DNA of 64,000 nucleotides from Anolis sagrei (lineage: Eukaryota; Chordata; Lepidosauria; Squamata; Anolidae). The position numbers and the translations under genes are program-made. Numbering within the stretch: position 1 is the stretch's first letter; every line of letters starts with the position of its first letter. The notes under the pieces are model-generated. The model was given only the letters and a program-made list of their open reading frames with translations. It ran no database searches and was not told the DNA's origin. Shown here in pieces: positions 1 to 10,083 of the stretch. The stretch lies in contig NC_090022.1 in assembly GCF_037176765.1 (NCBI RefSeq), positions 80,254,209-80,318,208 on the forward strand, read 5' to 3'.

Positions 1-505
1 AAAATTCAGTGCTTTACATACGTAAACCAAATCACAAATCAACACCATATAACTAAGCATAAAATCAATAGGACAATTCACTATAACATAAGAAAAAATA
101 CAATTAAAACATAAAATATAAGAATTAAAACAACTAATAAAAACATTAAAATCACATGATCAAAGTGTGTATGATCATGATCAGCATTCCAATGTTGGTT
201 GCACATATTCCATATTCCCTAGGGCTGAGAACGGCGGTCAACAAATGCAGCAAATAAATAAAATAATAAATAAATTTGCTTCTTGTACTGCGTTACTTTA
301 CTAATCAAAAGCATGGTTCCATAACCATGTCTTTCTTCTCGTTCTAAAGGCCAGGTGGGAGGGCACTGATCCAGTCTCACTGGGGAGAGAGTTCCAGAGC
401 TGAGGAACTGTCTCTTGTCCTCACCAACCATACTTGCAAAGCAGGTGGGACCGAGAGCAGGGCCTCCACAGAAGATCTTGAACTCCTTGATGGTTCATAG
501 AGGGA
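1..505 (-). mobile_element. L2-clade LINE 3' fragment
   Basis: Positions 225-505 match the C-terminal coding end of the large L2 LINE at 16607 (GGGACCGAGAGCAGGGCC, then the 'gatggttcatagagggagaa' segment), and 1-220 resembles its AT-rich 3'UTR (short 'aaaacataaaatataa' units). The copy is old and 5'-truncated. Confidence 0.6.
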
Positions 506-1029
506 GAAACATTAACAAAGACTTGGAATGATTAACAAGGATGTGGAATGATGACTAAAGGAAGTCAAAGAAGAAAGTCCAATGGCAGGCTTACAATTCA
601 ATATTAAGAAAAGAAAAATAATGACCACCATTGATTTATTTGATGTTAACGTAGATGTTGAAGACATTAATAGAGGGTTTTTTTAAAGAAAAAATCTTGG
701 CTCAGTTATTAATTGAAATGGAGACTGCAGCCAAGAAAACAGAAGAAGACTAGGGCTTGGAAGGGCAGCTATAAGGAAACTAGATAAGATAATAAAGTGT
801 AAAGGTAATATCGTTGAATACCAAATTCAGGATTGTCCTTGCCATTACATTTCCAATTTCTACTAATGGTTGTGAATGCTGGAAAATGAAGAAATATAGC
901 AGGAAATGAATCAACTCATTTGACATTTGAAGGGTTCTACCGATTCTGTGGATTCCCCCCCCCCCCAAAAAAAAAAGGAATAAACAGATCCTATAACAAA
1001 GCAAGTAAACTCTCTTTAGAAGCCAAGAG

Positions 1030-1272
1030 GACTCAAACTGAGACTGTCATACTTTGGATATAATATGATAGGCCTTGAATTCCTAGTAAAGATAATGATG
1101 TTCAGCAAGGTAGGAAAAGAGGAAGACCCCATTACAATTGGATGGACTCAATCAAGAAACTCATAACACAAAGTCTACAAGACTTGATAATAGGTGACAT
1201 GGAAGCCTCTCATTCATAAAGTCCCCATAAATTGAAGTTGGCTTGATGGCAGTTAATAACAACAATAAGAGA
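1030..1272 (+). mobile_element. RTE/Bov-B-type LINE 3' end, old copy
   Basis: Contains 'aggaaaagaggaagacccca', 'gatggactcaatcaagaa', 'tctacaagacttgataatag' and ends in 'ggcagttaataacaacaata', the recognisable 3' end of squamate RTE/Bov-B elements. The part upstream to about 600 may belong to it but is too decayed to call. Confidence 0.5.
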
Positions 1273-1884
1273 TCATGGTGGGTGCAGGAATATTGACAGT
1301 TTCAGATACAAATCCTGAGTGGAAAGTGAGAAAACAACGAAACAATCCACATCCTTGACACATCTCGATTCAAGATGATTGTGTCATGTGCAATCCCACA
1401 GAAGATTGTTTGTAGATAGAGGCCTAAACATACCCTTATTTTCCTCTATAACATCTGGTTAGAAATAATGACTGCTGCTGGCAGGCTAATCAGGCCTCCT
1501 CTTCAGTCTAGATCAGGCATGGGCAAACTTTTGCCTTGTGGACCCAGTCAGGAGGGCCAGGCTGGGAGGGAGGAACAGTCCATGAGGTGTCCGGCCAGGG
1601 CTGGGGGAAGGAGGGGGTAGGCTGGGTCATCCTCCCAACATAATGATGGGTCTGCTCAGGTTTTTTTTAAATGTGATGTTAAGTTGCAACAGCATGTCTA
1701 CCATAAATAATGGAATAAAGCTTGAGTTGAGCAAGAATGGGATTCTACGCTAGCCAATTCTGCAATAGGTGTGTATTCCAACCTACAACAGGCAAAGTAA
1801 ACAAAAGCTGATTCTAAAATTCCTTGCTGAGCATTCATGAACAGGACAACTGAAAGAAAAGAAGAAAGCAAATAATCCTGCCTC

Positions 1885-2035
1885 ACCAGCTATCCTGATA
1901 TGCCATCTCTGCCCAAGAATGCTGGTGCCTCACCAACCAAACATATAACATTCCCAGGATTGCATAGCATTGGGCCATGGCAGTTAAAGTTATGTCAAAC
2001 TGCATTAATTCTACAGTGTAGATACACCCCAGGAC
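1885..2035. repeat. Half-copy of a palindromic MITE
   Basis: Shares 'attgggccatggcagttaaa' and the terminal 'ctacagtgtagatacacccc' with the palindromic repeats at 26489 and 61636. This is a DNA-transposon-derived MITE common in lizard genomes (recognition by sequence style, not by a search). Confidence 0.45.
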
Positions 2036-2039
2036 ATGA

Positions 2040-3625
2040 ATTAATGGATTCGAAAACAACAAAAAGACATTCCTCTTAAACATTAGGAAATATTTCTTGA
2101 CAGTAAGAGCAGTTCAGCAGTGAAATAGATTGCATTGACTAGAGTGATGGGAACTAGAGTTCAACAACGTCTAAAAGGCATAAGTTCCCCCAGCTTTAAT
2201 TCAGTGGATGCTTTATTGCCCTAGTTTGTTTGTTTGTTTGAAGTTTGAGACTTGGTTATAATATCTTCAGATGGAAGCACAATCCCTGGATGCTCACTTT
2301 TAAGACAGGTTTGAAAACTTTATTTCTGCTCACATTTGTTTAATGGGCTGTTTTCGAAACAGTTGCTGCTCATTAATTATGAGTTGTTTTTCATTGATTA
2401 AGAGAGAGTGATGTAATATTTGAAATGTAATTTCATTAAAAAAAATCTTCCCAAATCGCCTCAGGAGAGCTATGTACTGAAAGATGAGTTAGATATCTTT
2501 TTAATAAGAACACAAATTCTTTTTGACATTTTAATCTGCCCCAAACCTCAGGTGAAGAGTGGGATTTCATTTATGAACTGCTGATTTTTTGAAAAAGAAT
2601 AGAAACAATTTGAAGCCAGCCTAATGCTAACAATGTATGCATATATCTGTATGTATATGTGTATGTGCAACATGCCCTGGATTCAAAATGTTAGGAATTA
2701 TGTCATGCACTATAAATATTTCTATAAGCCCTAAGGCAGTGTGTGTTCCTGCCTGCCACTGATTTTTGTTGAAATCCACCTCATGTCACAAAGCTATTAT
2801 CATACATAAATAAATATGTTTAATCACAGAATAGCTGTGCTTTTGGCAATATATTCTTGAAATATGAAAAGCTTTACCCGGCAAATAGCGGGTTGCTTCT
2901 AGCTTTAAAAGCTTTTCCTCAGATTTTCCAGGCAAGTAAACATACATCTTTCAAACCTCACAATAGTATTAATGTCTTACAACAGGTTTATGATATATTT
3001 TGTATTGATCACAGCTCATCTTCCTTGGGGTCATGCTGCGCCCTAACAGATCTTAGTGCTTCCGAAACAGATGGAGCCTGGGAAGGCAACTCCCATGGAC
3101 CTCAGCATATGAAGGAAATTCTGATGGAGAAAAGTACTCCATCAGAAAGGCTCTCCCAAGCCCTTTAATACAAGAAATCAATAGTAATCTTGTAGGATTC
3201 CCAGAGCAGAACTACTCAAAATGGTGGTCTCTGGATTGGTGCCAGTCCCTGGGCCATTAGCTGCTTGACTTGGCAAATTTCCACAGAAGGCGGAAAAAAG
3301 AATTGCACTCAATAGATACACCTTTTGTGCCATACCCTGGCACATTGGGGAAAAACATTGCTTGTCCCCCATTTTTGATAGCTTGGAAAGCACAGTCCTG
3401 GAGGTACAAAGCTCATTCAGACAAGGTTTTAATTTCAGAATGGGTTGGCCTTACCTGCAGCCAGTCAAAAGAGGCCATAGGCTGAGAATATTTGGGAAAG
3501 GGGGAATTATTTGAAAGAAAACTTAGCATGGTTGTTGGGAAAGTGTTTTGGTAAGCTGTAGGCCCACAAATTAGAAATGGGGCCCATGAGCTGATGTAAG
3601 TAGACTCCTCTTTTATGTCAGGTCC
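2040..3625. other. Unique non-coding sequence, no recognised gene
   Basis: No coding exon or repeat was recognised. The stretch at about 2280-2600 is AT-rich with homeodomain-like cores (ATTAATTATG, CATTGATTAAG) and looks like a candidate conserved non-coding element. The 103-codon ORF at 2857-3168 shows no family motif and is probably random. Confidence 0.4.
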
Positions 3626-3639
3626 ATAAAAGTGTGGTT

Positions 3640-4360
3640 TGTTATTTATTTGTTCAGTTGCTTCTGACTCTCTGTGACCTCATGGACCAGCCCACACCAG
3701 AGCTCCCTTTTGGTCGTCACCACCCCCAGCTCCTTCAGAGTCAAACCAGTCATTTCAAGAATAACATCCACCCATCTTGCCCTTGGTCTGCCCTCTTCCT
3801 TTTTCCTTCTATTTTCCCAAGCATCATTATCTCCTTCGAGCTTTCCTGTCTTCTCATTAAGTGGCCAAAGTACTTAATCTTTGCCTTGAATATCTTTCTC
3901 TCCAGTGAGCAGCCGGGCATTATTTTCTGGAATATGGACTGGTTTGATCTTCTTGTGGTCCAAGGCACTCTCAGAATTTTCCTCCAACACCATAGTTCAA
4001 AAGCATCTATCTTCCTTTGCTCAGCCTTTTTTATAGTCCCGCTCTTGCATCCGTAGGTTACTATGAGGAATACCATTGCTTAAACTATGCGGATCTTCGT
4101 TGCCAGTGTGAAGTTTCTACTCATCATTATTTTATTGAGATTGGTCATTGCTCTCCTCCCAAGAAGCAAACATCTTCTGATTTCCTGGCTGCAACCTGTG
4201 TCTGCAATAATCTTCATGCCTAGAAATACAAAGTCTGTCACTGCCTCCACGTTTTCTCTCTCCCTCTCCTGCAAAGGATCATTGCCTTGTTGCGGTGCTG
4301 GAATAATGATGCCATGAGCGAATCTGTGAAGGGACACCCCAGGCAGGAAGGTCATGGCAG
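3640..4360 (-). mobile_element. Bov-B (RTE clade) LINE fragment, C-terminal coding region
   Basis: Minus-strand translation gives FELWCWRKILRVPWTTRRSN, then GHLMRRQESSKEIMMLGKIE in 3750-4076, and NVEAVTDFVFLGMKIIADTG then RRAMTNLNKIMMSRN in 4080-4355. These are the hallmark C-terminal blocks of the Bov-B reverse transcriptase ORF. The two segments are in different frames and the copy is 5'-truncated, so it is a dead element. Bov-B is known for horizontal spread between squamates and other animals. Confidence 0.85.
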
Positions 4361-4449
4361 AGAGGTCAGACTAAATACAATCCCTGGGGAAGGTAATGGC
4401 AACCCACCCCAGTATTCTTGCTATGAATGCTAAATGGATCAGGCACTAT

Positions 4450-6180
4450 TTTTTTATCTCCAGACCATCTTCTAGATCATCACTTCCTAAACTATGAGTT
4501 CTGACCCCAAATAGGTCCCCTTAGCTCAATATTGGGGTCGTGAAAAAATTGGCAATAGTAAAAGGTTTCTGAATGCCACCCATTTACACAAATCCGTTAG
4601 CAACATCATGCAGCGTTTACAGTGGAGTCTGCAGAAAATGTCTGCTGTACACCACCAAAAAAAAAAAAAAAAGGAAATCATCCTATTTAGCAAGCCTTGC
4701 AAATGCTGGTTTATTATCAGTAAATGTTTGATATTTATAGACTCGGGAACATGTAAAGATTTCTTGGGCAAGTTTAAGAAGCCCTGCTCTAGAGCAGCCT
4801 CATGTACAGCACATTGCAGCAACCAACCCTTGAGATCACTCAAGCATGAATGAAGCTGCCCAAGTCCTTGTTTTTTAGGAGGAAGACACTTGATATATGA
4901 AAGATAGAAAGCACTTCTGGCCATGGCCATTTGCTTCAATTTCCGAGAACACTTGTAGGCTGATCAGGAGCCTTAAGGTTTCTTTTACCAGAATCCCACC
5001 TCAGTTAATAGGATGACTTGAGCTCCTCTTCCGCTTTTTTCTCGCAGCCCCCAGTGTCCTGCACCTGAATGGCTGCCTGTCGATCAAGTGGCTAAGCTTC
5101 TGGCCGCAGCAGTCATAATTCAGTTCCTAGCTTTTCCCCCTATAATTGGTTTATTAATGATAGCATCTTAATGATCTGTTTAAAATAAATAAACCATTCA
5201 CGCTATTTCAAAGGTATTTTGTGAGGCTCAGCTGATATTAAAATAGCACCAACCTTATGTGCTTTTTCAGCAAGTGACCTAATTAGTTAATAAAGTAATT
5301 GAATATTAAAAAGGATGTTGCAAGTGATTAAAATTTAAGAGCCTTCAGAACATTATTAAAGCTATAAATCATACATCACTGTTTTAATTTGCATAGCTAT
5401 GGAATTACTAATGGTCCCATGTGCATATGGTACTTGGCAATTAGTCTTTTTTACAAAATGCTGGTGAAACCCAGAGTGGGTTACCAAAATCTTCTCTCTC
5501 CCCGCACCCCCCCCCCCCCCATTTTTGTGCTAATTTCAACACACTGTTGAAACACACTGTGAGATGATGGGGGGAACAGGAGCAGAAATTTTCAGGGGAT
5601 CAGACACTCAAAGACTAAATTCACTTGAAATTTCCTTATGGCACTGAATGAAACTATCTCTCAGGCTGGGTGTTCTTCTCTGACCCTCCATATCAGTAAT
5701 GCATTTACTATTACAGCTATGAATAAGGAAAAATGGGGGAAGGCGAAGTTGAGGGGTGGGCAAGCTTTGAAGCTAAATCTGCTGTGACTTCTTTGAGCTT
5801 AGAACACAGCTAGATTTCCCAAGATGACATTGAAAGGTTTGCAAAGTGGTGCAATGGTGTGGCTTGCAAGATATCAACAACTACTTTTCATGCCCTATTA
5901 TTCAACTGGGGATCTGTTGTCCCCAGTGGAATTATAACCCCTGGTTTGAGTGGCCCCTTCCATTGTTGATCAGGAGGTAGTCTTTCAAGCTAGTGGTAGC
6001 TCAGAGAGTTTCCATTCCGTTTGTGAGCCCAGCCTATCTTGCACTGAGGCAAATGGCCAGAGCTATATTGCAACACAGCAAAATGTAGTAAGGAGCTTGC
6101 CTTGTCTGGGCTATTTCAATTTGTTTTCTTCATTCAGCTCATTACCTCCACCAAGCATTCATTTAGTGGAGACACACTAT
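4450..6180. other. Unique stretch with candidate conserved element (4960-5480)
   Basis: No gene seen. Positions 4960-5480 are AT-rich, free of recognised repeats and dense in TAAT/ATTA cores (for example 'aattagttaataaagtaatt'). A poly(C) run lies at about 5506-5520. The remainder is ordinary unique DNA. Confidence 0.4.
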
Positions 6181-6186
6181 CGTTAG

Positions 6187-6345
6187 CTAAGGTTGTTGGT
6201 AAAGATATGCAGAAATATATTTGGGTGTCAACAGCAAACTGATTGCATCCCACTCCATGCCTTTGGGAGATCCTCTCCCAACAGTTTCATGTAGATATTG
6301 AACAGCATATGCAACATAACTGCTCCTTTTTTTGAAGAGCAGTTG
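6187..6345 (-). mobile_element. L2-clade LINE RT fragment
   Basis: Minus-strand translation contains MLFNIYMKLLGE, the same motif as MLFNIYMKPLGE just before the YADD box of the intact L2 at 16607-19855. Only this short patch is recognisable; the copy is old and decayed. Confidence 0.5.
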
Positions 6346-6599
6346 TCTCCAAACACAACCCACCTGGAATATGCCTGAGTGGTAGGACTGGAGAACACAC
6401 ACACAAACCCATTGGAACAACAGTCTCCTGAAAGTGTCAGTCTAAGGGAATTCTGGAGTTTCTGGAGTTCAACCTGAGAGCAATAACCAAGACACCTTCT
6501 CCTCCTTGAAACTGTTTTACTTGCTTCCCTCCTATTGATAAAATGAAGGACCCCACCCCCCCTTCTCCTCATAGGCTTATTATAGGGGACTTGAAACTG

Positions 6600-6825
6600 G
6601 GTTTTTTTTTAGTATTTGATCACTATGTCAGGCTATCGACTGTTGTTGATATTATTTTATGTGGTTTATGATGTTGTTTTTATAATTTTTATTGTGTGAT
6701 GCTTTTATGTTTTGATCTATGTTTGATCAGGCTTGTCCCCATGTAAACCACCTCGAGTCCCTTTGGGGAGATGGTGGCAGGATACACAAATAAAGTTAAT
6801 ATTTATTATTATTATTTACTACAGC
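6600..6825 (+). repeat. L2-type 3' tail (LINE or SINE end)
   Basis: Ends in 'gtaaaccacctcgagtccct', 'ttggggagatggtggcagga' and an (ATT)n tail. This 3' end is shared by L2 LINEs and their dependent SINEs in this window. Confidence 0.55.
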
Positions 6826-6983
6826 TTAGAAAAAATGTTAAGAGATAGTGCCTAGTAACTCAGTTTGTTTTTCTTGTTTTCTTTATAGGGTCATTTCCTA
6901 GTGTGTACACGACAAAAGTAAAATTGTGCATGGGCAGAGAAGCTAAATAATAATAAGATATAAAACTTTATTTATATACCGTT

Positions 6984-7241
6984 CTATCTCAGTCTTCTTT
7001 TCTCCTCCCCGGGCATTTTGTCAATTACTTTTTCTGATTTGATAGTGATGTCCCGATGGATGAAAATCATTGCTTGTCCACTAAGTCTCTGGTCTGTCAT
7101 TGAACTACTAGATACACTTTTCACTCTCTTCATGGTTGAAAATGATCTTTCCACACTGCATGTCATTATTGGTAGAGTAGCTAACACAGCCAAAAGGAAA
7201 TTTATTGACCGATAGTAGGTTTTGTTACACAGTTCCAACAC
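6984..7241 (-). pseudogene. hAT transposase C-terminal dimerisation domain, fragment
   Basis: The 85-residue translation contains LPIMTCSVERSFSTMKRVKS, then SSMTDQRLSGQAMIFIHRDI and VIDKM, the typical hATC block of hAT transposases (vertebrate forms usually read T(x)CSAERSFS..LK.IK). The zinc-finger and catalytic RNase H-like parts are not seen, so it is a remnant. hAT-derived non-autonomous sequence follows directly at about 7264-7960. Confidence 0.8.
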
Positions 7242-7263
7242 TTAAAGTACCTCAGTATCTTTC

Positions 7264-7960
7264 TTAATTGCCCTTTTCAAATGGTAGTTGTTGTTTACCT
7301 GGATCCAGAAAGCATTGAAGGCAGCCAACATAAAATCTGGACCAAACATGGCCAACTGTGCATACAGGACAGGCGGGTATTGGGGGTGATTGACCTTGGA
7401 TTTGGGAGTTGCAGTGCATCCTTATCCAGAGGGCACTGAACCAAGCCAACGCTGGATCTGGACTAAACTTGGACTAAACTTGGCACATAGAGCCAATGTG
7501 CCCAACTGTGCATAGAGGCAGGGATTGGGGAATGATTGCCCTTTTCCAAATGGGAGTTGTTGTTTACCGGGATCCAGAGAGTCCCAGAAGGCAGCCAACG
7601 GGCTCGACGCACGGCACACCCAGCCACGAGTGTGGTGAGACTTCAATGCACAGGCACAAAGGCCTGCTGAGTGCATGGATGCAAAGGCCTATTGCAGCCT
7701 CCGAATGGTCTGTGATACAGCGGCATCCTCTTTGGCGCCTAGGCTGTCGGTACACTCCCCTTCCTCTCCTGGCACCGAAGGCTGAAACCAGGGGCACCGA
7801 AAAGGAAAGAGAGTGCGCTGAGGGCCCAGGCACAGACAAGGATGCCACTGTGCCACATAGCAGTAAGGCCTTCTCGCAGACCACCCTGAGAATTTCCTGG
7901 GGGGGGGGGGGATGGTGGTGCTGAAGCCCCTCAAACCCCCCCCCCCCCAGCTACATGCCT
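7264..7960. repeat. hAT-related non-autonomous repeat with internal duplication
   Basis: Two related copies of a segment with 'gggagttgttgtttacc' and 'ggatccagagagtcccagaa' occur about 260 bp apart, and 'actaaacttggactaaactt' is locally duplicated. The same phrases ('gggagttgtagttc', 'ccagagagcactg', 'aaacttggcac') occur in the hAT element at 9570. C/G homopolymer runs lie at about 7900-7950. No gene. Confidence 0.45.
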
Positions 7961-7964
7961 GCCC

Positions 7965-9560
7965 TACACCATAAGTATGAACAGCAGAATTAAGCTTCTG
8001 GTTGCTCCTAATTTGGGGACAATGCCTTGCAGTTTAGAGGTCCCCTGTAGAAGTTTCAATTAATTACACCTTCCCTATACAGACAGTTGCATTGTCACTC
8101 TCTTCTTTATCACCACAATGCCATTTTTAAAAAGTGGGACTGCTCTGATTTATTGATAAGAAGCTAATCTAAGAATTAAATTGTCTTGTTTTGATGCACA
8201 AATCTAGGTATTATTCAGAATAGCACTTCTACACAAAAAACAGTGGTGTCATTATATCCAATACAAATTCCCTTAATATTTTTGTGGTTGTATTATTAAA
8301 TTGCCTCTTCCCAACAAGTCAAAACCATTAAAGCAACTTCAGTCAATTGAAGAATGGACCAAAGCAGTTTTAACATGTTCAGAGAGAATGAAAGTGCATA
8401 CACAAACACAATACCCTAAATGGAACAGTCTGCAGAACTTGGCTCATGTTATGAGAAGCTAGGCTATCTCAAAATACAGAAAAGCTTTGTTTTGGACTTG
8501 ATTTAATAGATTCCTCCAGGCAGTGGCCTTGGGATTTTGGAAGTTGTAGTTTCCAAATGCAGCCTAATCCAATATCCTTGGGAAAGGAGTTTTGAAATCT
8601 GGAGGCTGAGGTACACACACAAATTTTGGCCAAACTGCCCTCTCCTTTGTTATGGACAACCTTTGCATATAGTGTTAGTAGGCTGCTAGCGGGTGACTCT
8701 CATTCCAGCCACCCACCACTTTCCTTTTGAAAGTGCTTGATGAGGCTAAAAGCCGAAACCTGTTGCATTCTCTCCATGTCACTGAAATATTCCTTTAAAA
8801 GCCAGATCTAGGCTATATTGTGACAAAAGCAGGAGCTCTCTTCATTAGCTGATGAAAGATGATGAAGGCAGAGCTGACTGCCAAGTGGGTTCGTAGAGAC
8901 GGATTCACACTCTGCTACGCATGTGCATTCAAATACAATGAGGCATTTGAAACCACATTTCGAGGTTAAGATTTTAATTAAATAACAGTCTAATGGAAGA
9001 GGCAAAACTCCGAGCATCTTTCCCCCAATGAAGAATGACAAGCTCAATGCCTCTTTTGAAATCAATTAATTCCCACTGCCTTATAGCATAAGGAAGCCAT
9101 TGGACAAGATGTTCGGACAAAAATGTGTGCACACATGAATTGGTTAAGAGCGCATAATCACAGCTGGGTTTGAATACACAAGAAACTGCCAAGATCTACT
9201 TAAATCAGTCTTCATGTACAGCCTTTGTCTCTCCCCCTGCCCCCCACCGGCCCTCAAAGGCTAATGAAATTTATCTCAGAGGAAAGCAGGTTGGCCTCCC
9301 ACTAATGATTTCATTCTTTTATTTACAGAGAAATCCCATGGTTCATTTTCAGATTGGGGAAACAGTAATGTAGTGGTTAATTTTGGAAATTGCAGACCAT
9401 CAACAGGACGGTTTATCCAGCAACAAACCCACATAACCTCCAAATATACATGTGATTACGCTGATATAAAACAGTTACTAACCATTCCATCTCAATTTCT
9501 AGTACTCTTTTGTAAAGCTACCCACGAAGTATTTGAATTGGAATATTGGAATATTCATTT
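7965..9560. other. Mostly unique DNA; candidate conserved element at 8790-9200
   Basis: No exon recognised. The stretch at about 8790-9200 is repeat-free, with 'gattttaattaaataacag', 'gaaatcaattaattcccac' and 'cattagctgatgaaagatga', typical of developmental enhancers. A small palindrome-like repeat fragment lies near 8520-8620. Confidence 0.35.
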
Positions 9561-10083
9561 CCACTAGTCCAGTGTTTCTCAACCTTCCTAATGCCATTAT
9601 CCCTCATGTTGTGGTGACCCCCAACCATAACATTCTGTTCATTGCTACTTCATAACTGCAATTTTGCTACTGTTATGAATTGTCATGTTAATATCCAATA
9701 TGCAGGATATATTTCCATTCACTGGACGAAATTTGGCACAAATACCTGATACAACCAAATTTGAATACTGGTGGGGCTGGAGGGAGGGGTTGATTTTGTC
9801 ATTTGGGAGTTGTAGTTCCTGGGATTTATAGTTCATCCTACAATCAAAGAGCATTCTGAACTCCACCAACAATGAAATTAAACCAAACTTGGCACACAGA
9901 ACTCCCATGACCAACAGAAAATACTGGAAAGGTTTGGCGGGCACTGGCGAATTTTGGAGTTGTAGTTCACCTACATCCAGAGAGCACTGTGGACTCAAAC
10001 ATAGAATCATAGAATCAAAGAGTTGGAAGAGACCTCATGGGCCATCCAGTCCAACCCCCTGCCAAGAAGCAGGAATATTGCAT

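Noticed and set aside
2857-3168. 103-codon plus ORF
   Set aside because: No recognisable domain; unremarkable composition; likely random in unique DNA.
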